Origin: Anastrepha obliqua
Taxonomy: Eukaryota > Arthropoda > Insecta > Diptera > Tephritidae
DNA: 64,000 nt
NCBI RefSeq assembly: GCF_027943255.1
Contig: NC_072893.1
Location: 56,700,001-56,764,000 of the forward strand
Direction: 5' to 3'
In this document: positions 35,388-47,290 of the stretch, in pieces
Layout of the letters: each line of letters opens with the position of its first letter
Numbering within the stretch: the first letter of the stretch is position 1
Notes under the pieces: model-generated
Told to the model about the DNA's origin: nothing
The model's database searches: none
The model's input: only the letters and a program-made list of their open reading frames with translations
Translations under genes and position numbers: made by a program

Positions 35388-35565
35388 ATAAAAAAACGTA
35401 ATCTTCTAATTTTATTTTTGAATAATTTTTTTACTAAATAAAAAGACAATGATTTTAATTGATGAAGAACTTTATTTTGACCTTTATGCGCTCCATTGCT
35501 TGTTTGCCCGTTTCTATACTGTAGCTGTCTAGTTAACAAGTGTCAAGTATGATTGCCGTACGACG
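35388..35565 (-). mobile_element. MITE family 1, copy 5
   Basis: Contains ACTTTATTTTGACCTTTATG, CGCTCCATTGCTTGTTTGCC and CTGTCTAGTT, which match the reverse complement of the other copies. The ends are decayed. Confidence 0.68.
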
Positions 35566-36273
35566 CCATTTGTGAATATTATAAATTTATTTATTTGGTT
35601 ATAGTACGGGCAATAGCCATCGATGTAGTGAACAACATATTAAAATTTCAGACGATTCGGCTAAACATTTTTTTTGACAGCACCAGGCCGAAAAAAGTCG
35701 TTTCGAGATAAATAAGTTTAAAGCTTGAGGCACAGGAGCGCACGGACCGCTCTCTACCTAGTTAATGGGCTGTAGAAGTTATAATAATGGGAATTTACGC
35801 ATTGAAATGTCACAGTATATTCTTAAAATACTATACTTTCGAAATATCGAAAAATTAAAAATCGATTTAATCGATTAAATGTACAATCTTAGCTGTGTCA
35901 CGATGCAACATTCTTTTTTTAAAATGTTCTAAAACTGACTCTTTTCTATCGAATTACGTGGCCCCATGGTTAAAAAAACAGGCCTGATAAAACTTAATAT
36001 TGCCTTATGTCAAACTCACTCTACAAACTCTCACATACTAAAAATACAATTTCGTTTCTTCAAACTTCCCGTCGCAAGTGGGAATAGCAATACTTTTAAC
36101 TACATAATTTAAGCCGCGCCGTGAGTTCTTTATATGATATTAATTTTTGTTTTTATGCATTACAATGAAACGAGTGCACACTTTTTTGTATTCTATGTTG
36201 AGCGATGAAAAAAAACTAAATAAATAAAATATCTGCCTACTCTGTTTTCCATTTTCGCGAAATATTATGAAAT

Positions 36274-37896
36274 GAGCCGCTCAATGCACACATCGATTAA
36301 CTCCACTTCATAACTTTTTATATTTATTATAACTTTCCTGAATAATAAATATTAGCACCGTTAAATGGCAATTTTTTTTGGGAACTGAATAATAAGTAAT
36401 TTATTTCAGAAGCCATTTCGATTAACTCCATATCTGTTCTGGCCGTGCATCGACGCTTATTTGTTTTTAAACAGCCGAAGATGCTCTCCTCCTCTCAATA
36501 ATATTCGTAACAAAATCGCATCGGTAAACAGATAAAAAGAAGCACAATGCAAGCGGTAGTTAGTACAGCAGTGATCTCGCACGCTGAATGTTACTGTGTA
36601 CTTCGTAGTCTTTTCAACATTACTCCCAGATTTTTTTGAAGAAATAAATATTATACCGTTATACTCAAGATGAGGGACACTAATAATGTGAGTGAGGAAA
36701 GCAGTGTGATTCAGAAATTCTGTGTTAAGAAGACGTTTATCGTTCATCGGATTACAATAGTACAAACCCAACAAACACACTGATTGGGAGAAAAAGAAAT
36801 CGTTATCCTGTTAAATGTATACGAAATTTACAAAAACGTAACAGGATAAAAGGTTTGGCATACAGGATTAGGAGAGGAAAATTAATACCTGCAAAAACAT
36901 TTGTCGATATACAATGCAGATGCCGTCAAAATTGTAATAAAAAAATTATTTCGGATGAGAGCGAGGCTGCCATTAAAGATTTTTATAGTTTACATAGTCA
37001 ACTTGACAGCTATTTGCCCAATGACTAAGATTTTGCCATTATTTCGTAATGTGCGAAAAAAAATCACAAACATTTTTTCTCAAGACTCACCAAGATTTTT
37101 TGTCAACAAAACCTTTAGAACAGTCTATCATTAACAGAAAAGTAACAGTCACAGGGCTTCCAGTAAATTGGCTTAAAATACGCTGGATAAAGTTAGAAGG
37201 GTCCAAACCCTATCTCATACATTTCAAATGTGACTATAATAAAGATACAGAATTTCAAGCCATTAATATAAGAAAATCTTTAGTGGGTAGACCGCAAAGT
37301 TTGAAAAATATAGATCAGCCTTTATTATATCCTAAAGGTAGAACTGTGACAAAGGAAAAATGGAGAGACACGATGGACCGGCTAAAATTCATTCCTCCTG
37401 TTAAACACGATTACTATAAGAACTTGTCAACAAATCGAAATGATGAATCCTCGCACACAGCAGAGGAAGAAGACATTATTTATAATATTGCTGAATAATC
37501 CCAAAGAATAATGCCGCTAACATAAAGCTGCTATAAATTAATTACGAAAATTATTTATAACCGAACTTCCAACATTAATTTTCATGGAAAAGCTGTGATA
37601 AAAATGTACAATAACTAAATTTTTCTGTAATAAAAACTTAAAAATGAAAAGACTAAATTTAACTTTATTACTTTTTTCAGTTGTCAAATCGATTAACTCC
37701 ATCAGTCACATAAAAACTGTAACATTACTAACGATTGTTTGTCGGCTATTCTTTTTTATTAATCTCATATACCGTTAGATGAAAGCTATATGTGCAATTA
37801 TGCATTCCACATTATATTATATATTTGAATTCATATTATCAGCGTTTCTCAACCTTTCGTTTTATGGAGTTAATCGATGTGTGCACTTAGCGGCTC
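36274..37896 (+). mobile_element. DNA transposon with 32-bp TIRs and 4-bp target duplication (Sola-like?)
   Basis: Inverted ends match at 30 of 32 bases: left starts GAGCCGCTCAATGCACACAT, right is the inverse of GAGCCGCTAAGTGCACACAT, both ending CGATTAACTCCA. AAAT is duplicated at 36270-36273 and 37897-37900. The end's inner word TCGATTAACTCCAT recurs in the same direction at 36419 and 37689, forming subterminal repeats. 1623 bp. A 4-bp duplication with long ends is described for the Sola superfamily; the match is by memory and not certain. Confidence 0.87.
36777..37498 (+). pseudogene. Cys-rich transposase-like protein, catalytic domain deleted
   Basis: First block (about 36777-37027): NRIKGLAYRIRRGKLIPAKT, then TFVDIQCRCRQNCNKKIISD, a CxCxxxC putative metal-binding motif that in many arthropod proteins precedes a large DDE-type domain; it ends at TAA. 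Second block (37049-37498, 149 codons open): NRKVTVTGLPVNWLKIRWIK, then INIRKSLVGRPQSL, LLYPKGRTVTKEKWRD and LKFIPPVKHDYYKNLS, the C-terminal end of the same arthropod family. Several hundred residues are missing between the blocks, including the region where related proteins carry their acidic catalytic residues. A short upstream ORF from ATG 36669 (MRDTNNVSEES) may be the original start. Non-autonomous. Confidence 0.72.
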
Positions 37897-39600
37897 AAAT
37901 ATAGAACTTTTTACGAAAAATCGTATCTGTATCAAATAATATGTAAGTGGCTGTAGATCTAAGTTGAATTTCGAGGCTTTTTGAAATTTGTTTGGTTTTA
38001 TGAGAATTTTCAAGGCACTTCTCATTTGGCATTTTCTACGATAAATATTTTTCTATAAAAATAAGCGTTCTGGAATTTATTGGATTATGGAATGCATTTT
38101 TCATACTTATTTTTACTTCAGGAGCTCGTTGTCGAAAATTTCTCGAATTCTGCTCTAAAACATAACATTACAAAAGTAAAGAATTGTGGCAGTAGTTTGA
38201 CTACAGTCTGGTCCGATTATCTTTTCCCTATTCCTCCAATTTCAATCAATTGTTTCATTCCATAAATGAAACTTGATGTAATAAAATACCTTAAATCTTA
38301 TAAGTAATTTTTTATTACAAATATTTTAAAAATATACCTTTTTTTTCTACTCCACCGAACAATACTTGGATAGATTAGAGTTCACAGTAATAAAGTTGGC
38401 ATTGATGGCGCATTCATTACACGACATTGCTTCATTTTATGCTGTCAATGCTCTAAGAGAATGGAGGGGAAAAGAAACGCGTAAATCGTTATTTTCAATT
38501 CATTTATTGCATTTCCATGCAGCTCAAACATATCAGAAACTGATTGATCGCACAACGAAGGAAAGGAAATAGCAAAAGCAACGCCTTAGGCAAAGTGCAA
38601 AAAGTAACAGCGGCAGGGAAGTCATAAAAAATGCGCATGAAAGTAATAAAATGACAGCTCTAGCACAAACAAATATATTGGTTTACATCTCCGTCTGTAT
38701 GTGCGAGTGTGTAATAATGGAGCATACATATTTAAGTCTCTTTAGTTATAAGCGCAAATAAACTCCTACTGCTACAGCGTTATCGGCTCACACGCACACA
38801 CACACACACACACACGTGCACATATACGCACAATCGTTTGTAAACAACCGTTTTTACCATTTTAATGGTTTTCATGGCATTTTTACTGCACAAATGGCTT
38901 GGAATGTGATAGGATGATATTTTGAAAAATTGGAAAAACGATTGCTGGTTGAAAAATTGTAAAAGCAATTCACCGCGCAAAACGAACGTGTATGGAATTT
39001 TTCGATATGAGCAGAGGCAGAGGGAGTAGAGTGTAAGCCAGCAACGGATCAATCATACGCCATGTGTGGCTGCGGATTGAGTGAAATTGAATGGGTGATG
39101 GTTGGATTAGGTGCTGGGGCGAAAGTCAGGTGTGTTCTGCAATCAGAGTTGCGTTGCGCTGAGCACAGAGCCGTGTGGTGCTAAGTGATGGGTCGAGTGA
39201 CGACGTCAACTGAAAGTATCGGAAAAGCAGCGAAGGAAAGAATTACAAAATGTGGTGATGAAGGTCGTGCGAACAAAAGCACAAGTTATATTATTGATGG
39301 GTGCAATTGTGCGGAAGTACTAATAAAATAAAAATATATAGTAAATTAAAAATGGGAAATATTTTCATACTACATTTATGTTTGCACTCAAAAATTCATA
39401 TTTAGATATTTGCACCTCTGTAGTCAATCTACTTAATATAGTAGTTCTGAAATAGTTCACTGAAAATTTGCCTTGCAAATCAATACGTTCGTCCTCAATT
39501 TTTTTCAATGCAAGAAAGTGGCACCTTTTATTGGTTATTATACTTAAATTATTCCTTTATACTCCTAGACCGGTGTAGCGTCTTCTAGGCTGAGATGTAC
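37897..39600. other. 1.7 kb with no recognised gene
   Basis: Only a CA microsatellite stands out (38789-38815). Codon-like ORFs here are short and without domains. Confidence 0.4.
38789..38815. repeat. (CA)n microsatellite
   Basis: About 13 CA units with one interruption. Confidence 0.85.
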
Positions 39601-39639
39601 GATTTAGAGCAAGTAGCAAATACGGTAAGACCAATGCAC

Positions 39640-40330
39640 TTACTTCAGGTAAACCTTACCATTTCTGTTGATAGTCAAGCAACGATCAAGGCACTGTCAT
39701 CAGCATGCATGAATTCAAGATGTGTTAAAGAATACAGGAGATCGCCGTCGCTTATCTAACAACAAACACCACACTTTGTTGGGCCTCCGGTCACTTTGGA
39801 GTGGAGGGAAATGAAAGAGAGGATGAATGTGGAAAGAAAGGTCCTGAACTGGTCCATCACCGAGTGGAAGAGGACATTAGCATTCATCTAAATGAACTGT
39901 ACACTGCGATTGAATTGAGCGTGATCGTTGAAACCAATAGAAGGTGGTCTCTAACTACCAACTGCAGGGTCTCCAAAGCGCTCTGGCACGACAAAATGTC
40001 TTCTTGGATTCAACAGATTAATTACCAGCGTCCTAACAGGTGTTATAACGAGTAACTGCACTATTGTATTGACATCCTAGCCAGTAGAACGGATGTACCT
40101 CACAATGACTTCTGCAGGAGTTGTGGAGACGAAGAAGAAATTGAGTCGGTATAAAACCGCCTCTATGAATGGCCTGCACTTCAAAGAAGGCGTACCAAAT
40201 ATCTTGGCGGTTTCTTGAAATACCTGGGAAATTTGTAAATTGTCTCACTGGAGGGATTAGTTATCTTCTTAAAAACAGCTAAGTGGCTTAAGCAACTTGG
40301 TTAGGGGATGGAAATCAAATGCAGATATCA
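39640..40330 (+). pseudogene. Non-LTR RNase H and zinc-knuckle tail remnant
   Basis: Reads LTISVDSQATIKALSSACMN (RNase H Asp block), WASGHFGVEGNERADECGKK (RNase H His/Asp block), then RWSLTTNCRVSKALW, and a knuckle FCRSCGDEEEIESV; the end is KYLGGFLKYLGNLS. Several stops and frameshifts. Same domain layout as 17823-19037 and 31795-33721. Confidence 0.77.
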
Positions 40331-40462
40331 CAATGGGAATTAGGGCAACCGAGTGACTTAACTTAAGGGGTATTTTTAAAAACACGATGTTTTGTGAAAA
40401 GTAAATTTTAAGCATAAATATTACCAAGACAACAATTAATGAACTACTCAGCCTATATAGAT

Positions 40463-40677
40463 GGTGCCGCAAAGTTATGCACTATATCAGGAGATTTACA
40501 ATTTTTGCAAATAGCGTAATCATATTTTCTACTTGTGAACCAGACAGCTGCTGTATGCGAACAGAAAAGCAATGGAGCCCATAAAGGTTAAAATAAAGAT
40601 TTCCATTACTAAAAATATTTTTTTATTTAGTAAAAAGTTACTCAAAACCAAATTGGATGATTAATTTTGCACCACCT
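40463..40677 (+). mobile_element. MITE family 1, copy 6
   Basis: Ends GGTGCCGCAAAG and GGATGATTAATTTTGCACC. Internal AGCAATGGAGCCCATAAAGG and AGACAGCTGC blocks match the other copies. Confidence 0.78.
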
Positions 40678-41164
40678 GCCACACATATATCACTCTTATA
40701 TTAATCAAACTCCTAATCCTTAGTAGACAACTAAAACGCTTGGTATTACAATCGCATGTAAAATATATTTTTTTGTATACATTTTTAATAAATTTGTTAC
40801 TTGTAAATTGCAAATTTTCCTTTAAATTAGGGTGATTCCATGTAAAGTGATCTAAGCATTTTGGACATGGTCGTAAATTTTTCTTAAAATTGGTTTAGCT
40901 CGGCAGGCTTGAGTATAATACAAAGCAAATTAAATTAAAACAAAAAAATTTTGTTTTTTTTCTTAGTTTTTAAAAGCAAATATTTGCGGTTGCTTTTAAC
41001 ATTTTTTTAAGTTTTTGGTATATAAATATTTAAGGTAAAATATAGTTTTTGGAAAACATTTTTTTTTTTGAGAAAGAAATTGTTATTGTCATTTTTGAAA
41101 AATATATTATATAATTGTAGGCGCACCTCTCATCCTTAAAATATATCATCATCAGGTAGCGATT
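40678..41164. other. Unassigned DNA
   Basis: Very AT-rich. No feature recognised. Confidence 0.35.
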
Positions 41165-41520
41165 ACAGCTCAGGGTGAGCTTTAGCTTCATCCACAATTC
41201 TCTTCCAATCTGCACGGTTCATAGCAACAGGTCTCCAGATCCTAACGTCCTCGGGCTCGGGTCATTAGACAATTCGTTGATGAAGAAGATTTTTGGGGGC
41301 GGCTGTCTTCTATGCGCACAGTGTGCCCTAACCATCGAAGCCTTTGGGATGTAATGCATTTCACGACGTCTTCTCTCTGGCATAAGTTTAGCAACTCATC
41401 GCTGTAGCGTATTCGGTAGGTTCCATCGTTGCAGCGTATGGGGCCAAACACCCTTCGGAGTACTTTTCTTGCGAATACTCTTAAGCTACTTTCGTCTTTG
41501 CTTGTCAATGTCCAGCACTC
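41165..41520 (-). pseudogene. RTE-like C-terminal fragment, separate family
   Basis: Reads DESSLRVFARKVLRRVFGPI, YRIRYSDELLNLCQREDVVK and ITSQRLRWLGHTVRIEDSRP, then after a frame change DWKRIVDEAKA-like text near 41180. The 3' tail is ATCATCATC-like. Equivalent to the last quarter of RTE reverse transcriptases. Confidence 0.75.
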
Positions 41521-41789
41521 GCACCCTTAAAATATATACCAAACTAAAATTTCAACAGCATTAAGTAAACAGTTTATTCTTTTTACCAGGAATTAATGTA
41601 AAATATTTTAATTCCATCGCTAAACGAAAGTTCAAGTACAGAATTTGTGGAATCACCGTCGTCTATGTTGAAAAACCCCAAATTTCTGTTGAACAATGTA
41701 GTGTAACCAACTTCAGACCTCCCGCGCACGTAATGCACGGGCATCAGCTGTCTGTTAGTTGGCTAAATGACAGTCCAGAGTATTGTTTA

Positions 41790-42807
41790 CAAGCGCGCGG
41801 AATGACTTTGTCGAGAGTATACGCAATGCTAGTGTGATAGCATTATATTTAGCTGGAAAAACACAACCAGCGATTGTTCGTGAGCTCAAGCACCTAATAA
41901 AGTTTTTGTTTATCGCACCATTACTCGTTATGAGCTCAATCACCTAATAAAGCTTTTGTTTATCGCACCATTTCTCGTTACAATGAAATTGGTAGCATCG
42001 CGAAACGTCATGGAGGTGGTCAACAAAACATTGCAACGTCACGTGAAATGATTTAAAAAGAGAAAAAGTGACTTGAGAGAAATCTCCGACGAAGTGCCAA
42101 TCAAATGGTGCCGCATACTGAAAAATGATCTCAAAGTCAAGCCTTATAAGATCCAAAGGCGCATGATCTCACACCAAAGCAGCAACAAGTCAGACTTGAG
42201 AGAGTGAAGAAGTTGCTTCGCTTAGCCGAAAGCGGTGAATTTCCGAACATTGTGTTTTCTGACGAGAAAATTTTTCAAATTGAGCATTTCGTAAACTTCC
42301 AAAACAGTAGGGTTTATTTGACCGACCGTTCATACGAGAATTTGAGTCATCGATTGACCACCAGGAGGCAGCAGCCGCCACAGGTAATTGCTTGGCCGCT
42401 GTAGCCGCAGATGGGTAACCTTGTGTCAAAGTAAACTCGAAATATTATCGGAAAAGTGTTCTGAGGGTTGATTTGAGACTGTGGGCAGGGAAATATTTTA
42501 GCGGTAAGCCATGAAAGTTTCAACGAGTGAACCAAGAATGGCTAAAAAAGAACGTTCCGACCTTCATAACGTCCACACAATGGCTCTCAAATGCATTAGA
42601 TGCGAATCCGAGGGATTATTCTCTTTGGACCATTTAGGAGCGCAAGGTCCGAACTAAAAGATTCACCAGTCTCGAGGCCCTGAAGAAAGCCATTATCCGC
42701 GAATGGGCCAAAATACCTGCAACTCATATTCGGGCAATTTGCGATTCGTTTCTGGGCCGTCTGAAGGCCATAGTTAAGGCAAAAGATGGTCATATCGAGC
42801 AAAAGTA
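41790..42807 (+). pseudogene. DD37D transposase, copy 2, broken
   Basis: Order: NSVIALYLAGKTQPAIVREL-like N-terminal helix-turn-helix, second DNA-binding region, LKNDLKVKPYKIQRRM (about 42123), VKKLLRLAESGEFPNIVFSD with EKIFQIEHFV (first catalytic Asp, open frame 42204-42404), then RVNQEWLKKE (42522) and DANPRDYSLW (third Asp, about 42600), KVRTKRFTSLEALKKAIIRE and AIVKAKDGHIEQK at the end. The QQDSAPSHKA block with the second Asp has been deleted near 42517. A 50-bp tandem duplication at 41881-41980 also breaks the frame. The family spacing is D-37-D. Confidence 0.85.
41881..41980 (+). repeat. 50-bp tandem duplication inside the DD37D gene
   Basis: 41881-41930 and 41931-41980 are near-identical (TGAGCTCAAKCACCTAATAA...). 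They differ at about three positions. 50 is not a multiple of three, so it shifts the frame. Confidence 0.93.
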
Positions 42808-42925
42808 AATTGATTCTTAATTTTGTATTATTTGCACACATTTTTTACTTTGAATTGAATAAATTAAATTTCCAAACTAAATTTATGGGGTTTTTAGTTG
42901 GTTGCACTTCGAGTTCCGGATTCTG

Positions 42926-43109
42926 TATTAATTTTGTCTACAAGGTGTAAAATTTGGTTTAAATTGCTTCAAATTGTCAATCTTTTTTATAGATTTTGAC
43001 AATCTAGGGAGAAAAAACAAAAAGAAGATATATTAGGCTTGCTGATTTTACTCGACTGCTACTACCTGTTCAACGTGCCATGTATGAACCTCACTAGGGA
43101 TGCACACTA
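42926..43109. other. Unassigned DNA
   Basis: No feature recognised. Confidence 0.3.
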
Positions 43110-43555
43110 GGGCGGGTCGATTTAAAAATCGCTCATTGCTCTATGAAAATCGTATTCTAGGGATCAAAATAAGAAACTTTGCCGAAGGAACCATACCTCT
43201 AAAACGAGTTCTGATGTCCCCCAATTTAAAAATATCACCATTTTTGGCCTTTACATGAAAAAATCAGCTAAATGGCTATGTTTTTTCTTTATTTTTATTA
43301 ATTTATAATAATATTTATTATTTATTTATAATAATATCTATTTTTTCTCTTACGAAATTTATTTAGTCAGAACATATTATATGTAAATGAAAAAATTAAT
43401 ATAAGTGAGTTATAGAAAAGAAACTAAAAAGTTCGACCCAAATTGGGGCACATCAGAACTCGTTTTAGAGGTAAAGTTTCTTATTTTTATCCCTAGAATA
43501 CGATTTTCACAGAGCAATGGGCGATTTTTTTGCCTCCCCACAAATCGACCCGGCC
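43110..43555. mobile_element. Fold-back MITE, 446 bp
   Basis: Arms of about 120 bp: left GGGCGGGTCGATTTAAAAAT... through CTCTAAAACGAGTTCTGATG; right is the inverse, from CATCAGAACTCGTTTTAGAG to AAATCGACCCGGCC. TA at 43108-43109 and 43556-43557. The arms share GAAAATCGTATTCTAGGGAT exactly. The ends resemble the GGGTGGTCC ends of the hairpin at 29842. Confidence 0.88.
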
Positions 43556-44469
43556 TAATGCACATCGTTGAGTGTTGCCTTAGACGCTCTTAAGCGCAAA
43601 TATTTTATTCTTCCAAATAAATAGTTTTTCGTAGTTATTGGAATTTTAGCACCTTTGCATATGCAATGCCTTTTTGTCCATTAGCGTTAAAAAGTTTGTG
43701 CGTTTGAGAAGAGTGTAAAAGTTTTGCCTTAGTGAAGAATTTCTATATTTCCACTTAATATTAAATAGTTTTATATACAATATATTTATAAATTCTGAAT
43801 TTTTTGGAATAAATTGGGTGAACGATGTGTTGCGATTGTTGGGAAGAATAAAAGGAGTTGATGACAATTAACAAATAATACGAAAATATTGCAGTTTCCT
43901 GTAGGCTTCTGTGTTGAAATTTATAAATTTGGTGAATTAAAGCGCACAGGGGTTGCTACAGAGAGGGGTTGCTTAATTTAAAAGTAGATGAGACATGTGC
44001 TTCATTGCAGTGATATATGAAGAAAAACTTAGTGGTAGACTTACGAAAGATTTTTTGATAGCAGTCAAAGTATAAAATTAGAATAAGTACAATACATAAA
44101 CTATCCTTAAACCCTTGTGAACATTTGGCGTTTGAGACACGACATACACTTGTTTGCCCTAGGAGTCGATGACGTGAAGTTCTGAAGTCATCTTAAAACT
44201 ACATATGTCACTAATATTTTAGAAATAAATGAATTATTACGTAAAATGTACTGCAAAAATTACATCCGTTTCACATACAAATATTTTCTCAAATAAATCC
44301 ATATTCGAGAGGTTAAGCGAGTACCGATTGTTTAGGGCAGCTTAATATAATTTAAAACTTATAGGCAAACGTTACTCCGCACTCACTTCGAAGGAATTAC
44401 TAAATGCGTCTCAACGTAGAGGTACAGGATGCGCCATCTTTTATGTCGGTATGTAAACGCTGAATAGCT
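43556..44469. other. Unassigned DNA
   Basis: No gene or element recognised. Confidence 0.35.
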
Positions 44470-44770
44470 TTGTCATTTACCAACCGATCGACTTCAACAA
44501 ACATGTTTTCGATACGTCAATTCAGTACAATTTCAACCTTGGATCGCTTTACACCGAAACAACGCGCTGAAAGAGTGACGCTATACGAGTACATCGAAAA
44601 TAGTCGTTCTATTGTTCTAACTCAACGCGAATATCGCAAAAAGTATCGCGGCAAATAGGCACCGTCTGACAATACTATTCGTCGTTTGGTGTCGAATTTT
44701 TTTGAGCACGGGACAGTAGGAGATCAACATGCCGTTCATCAACAACCAAGACGTTTCCCATTATTAGTTG
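44470..44770 (+). pseudogene. DD41D-type transposase, N-terminal fragment
   Basis: Reads RFTPKQRAERVTLYEYIENS, RSIVLTQREYRKKYRGK, TAG, then APSDNTIRRLVSNFFEHGTV: the DUF4817-like helix-turn-helix region. The catalytic part was not found to the right (44771-45648). Confidence 0.7.
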
Positions 44771-45648
44771 GTTTTGTTAGTAGACAACTACTTATAATAG
44801 TAAAATTTCGTTTATCTTGATCAGTTAGGGTATGCTACAGTATTACAAATTCTTATATCGAAAACCACATGACAGAAAAAAAATTACGTAAATTTTCAGA
44901 CTCAGCGACCGATTTTACAAATCAATTGGAAGGTCTGGTTTTTGGGTAAAGAGATCTTTAACTATTTGTAAGCCAATGGTATTAGCGTACATACAATTTT
45001 TTGGAACTTTATTGCATTACTCGTCTTGAAAGCTAATACCTAATATAATGAACTGCTTTTCGAAAACAAAATCAGACGATTCTTACACGAGTCGATGATC
45101 AAATTTCGTTCTATAACCGCCGGTTTTGGGAAAATGGAAAGGGAATTGTGAACCGAATGCACGAGTTCCGGGGAATATTGTCTGGTTAACCCCAAATTGA
45201 TAATTTCTACATCAAACCTCCAAACACCTGCTACAATTTGGTTCTGGAAAGAATAACATTCTTTCAGTAGAAGTTATTTTACGTTCAATTCGCAACAAAT
45301 GGACGGATTCATCGACGCCTTAAAATCTATTTAGCGCTCTCTACAAGACAGATATGAAAGTCATAGGGAAGCTCGCAAAAACAGTTATCCAAAATGTTGT
45401 TCAAAAATTGTAATATTTTTTGCCCCTTCCTTAGGGCAAACGTAAACCGCGAAAAGCATTTGGTATGTGATGCTCTAATGAATAGTCAACTTTGGCCAAC
45501 ATCGACGACGTAGCGCTCCGAAAACCGCAAAAGTGGCAAATGCAGTCAACCACAAATCGCGTTAAGCTCACGCAACTGCTCTTGTGTACCTTAGAGCATC
45601 TAAAAGCACGCTTACTTTTGCGAATGCTTCTGTACACACTTACTTATA
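44771..45648. other. Unassigned DNA
   Basis: Could contain decayed downstream parts of the DD41D fragment, but I cannot read any motif. Confidence 0.3.
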
Positions 45649-46912
45649 CAGGGTGGGCCAAATAAGACCTACTAAGGTTAAATACAAATAACTTTTGCAA
45701 TAATCATTTATTTTGGTTAATTGTTTTTAATACATTGAATATATTTTATGGAAATTATGTATGAAATATTACATCAGACAAATGTCCACCATTTTTCTCG
45801 ATACAAAGATTGGCTCTTTTTAACGCGTTTTCCTTTACACCACATAATGTTTCTGGTTGAAGGCTCAGTATTTCTTCTCGAATATTTTGCTGCAGCTGTC
45901 TAATAGTCTCTGGTGTATTACGATACACTTTGTCTTTTAAATATCCCCATAAAAAGAAGTCGGGCGCAATCAAATCTGGCGAACGAGGTGGCCAAGGGAA
46001 ATCTGAATTTTTGGAAATCAGACGGTCTCACGCAGCAGGCCCATAGTTTGCCTAGCAGTATGCGCAGTTGCTCCATCTTGTTGAAATCACAAATTAGGAT
46101 ACTGCTCCGCCATTGGCCGCAAACAGTTTTCAATCAATGTTCTGTAAGAAGCTCCTGAAATCGATTCCGGCGTTTCATCCTCATTTTCGAAGAAATATGG
46201 ACCGATAAATCTAGTGGCCATAACACCGCACCAAAGAGTACATTTAGATGGATGCAACTGATGTTGGTGTGTTGCACTTGGATTTTCAGAGCCCCACAAT
46301 CTACAGTTTTGTTTGTTGACATAACCATTTAAATGGGAATGCGCTTCATCCGACATCAAAACATTATATAAAAAGTTAATTTGTGTGGCTAATTGTGTAA
46401 AACGAATAGCGTATTGTAGTCGTTGTTGGTGGTCTTGCGGTAGAAGTGCTTGAACAATTTGAATTTTGTATGGGTACATCTTAAGATCCAACTTTAAAAT
46501 TCTACGCAATGTCGTTCTGGAAATGCCCAATTGGCTGGAACGACGGCGAGTTGAGACAGATGGATCATCTGCAACACTCTGCCGCCCAGTTTCTACGTTG
46601 TCTTCAGTGCGAATATTTCGAGGGGAACCTCGTCCAGGACGGTCGGCCACTGATCCCAGTTCCTCAAAACGACCGACCAAACTCCTAATCATGAAGGCTG
46701 TGGGAGCTGATCTGGAATTAAAATGTTGCCGATATCTACGCTGCATTAAAACAACTGATCGTTGACAAGAATAGAAAAACTCGATAATTTTAATGCGTTG
46801 TGTTGTACTGTAGGGTTTCATAATAAATTTCCAACAATTCAATTATAACTTACAAAAAGAGAAAAATAAATATGTCAAAAAAAAAGTTATTAGTCTTATT
46901 TGACCCACCCTG
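45649..46912 (-). mobile_element. DD41D-type element, near full length
   Basis: 1264 bp; ends CAGGGTGGGCCAAATAAGAC and the inverse of CAGGGTGGGTCAAATAAGAC. TA at 45647-45648 and 46913-46914. The most complete of the six DD41D copies or fragments in the window. Confidence 0.93.
45755..46821 (-). pseudogene. DD41D-type transposase with one stop and a small deletion
   Basis: ATG 46821 gives MKPYSTTQRIKIIEFFYSCQ. Helix-turn-helix regions follow (FMIRSLVGRFEELGSVADRP; STRRRSSQLGISRTTLRRIL near 46520). First Asp in VLMSDEAHSHLNGYVNKQNC (about 46340). QQDGATAHTA (second Asp) follows TGA at 46089-46087, which replaces the usual Trp. A short deletion after MGLLRET shifts the frame, and the third Asp block IAPDFFLWGYLKDKVY lies in the last frame (45973-45755), ending GGHLSDVIFHT. 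In intact relatives 41 residues separate the last two Asp. Inactive, but only two lesions are obvious. Confidence 0.9.
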
Positions 46913-47290
46913 TATATTTGATATTGACGATGTAAATATGTATGCATCTGCATTTGTTTGTACGCCGGTATGTTTGCTAACGAAAGCTTCTGCATCTTGG
47001 GTTAAGAGGTTGGGTGTAAACCCAACAAGCAATAGGGGTCAGTGAAAAATACTGACTGACTGACTGCATTTTTGAGCTCTTCCCACTCATAGATTAGGCT
47101 TGGTAAGGTTTAGATGGTTGAAAATTTCCATGAAGGCCTGATTGCCCATAGTAATGCCACTTTTTTAGATTCAAGTTCCGGCTCTAATTCCAATATGGTG
47201 AAACCATTTCGGCTCTTTAATAAACATCTCTCATAACAAGTACATAAGGTATGGCACTGTACATTTTTTTCTCATTTTTACGACAATATA
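46913..47290. other. Unassigned DNA
   Basis: Short CTGA-type repeat near 47055 only. Confidence 0.35.

Larger units (their letters stand above)
41639..42925 (+). mobile_element. DD37D (maT-like) element, copy 2
   Basis: TA at 41637-41638 and 42926-42927. Ends CAGAATTTGTGGAATCACC and the inverse of CAGAATCCGGAACTCGAAG. The left limit is less certain than the right, because copy 1 lacks some 50 bp present here. Confidence 0.7.

Noticed and set aside
40360..40400. TTAAGGGGTA at 40365 as the end of a TTAA MITE
   Set aside because: Only about 10 bases match, and no inverted partner or second TTAA was found nearby.
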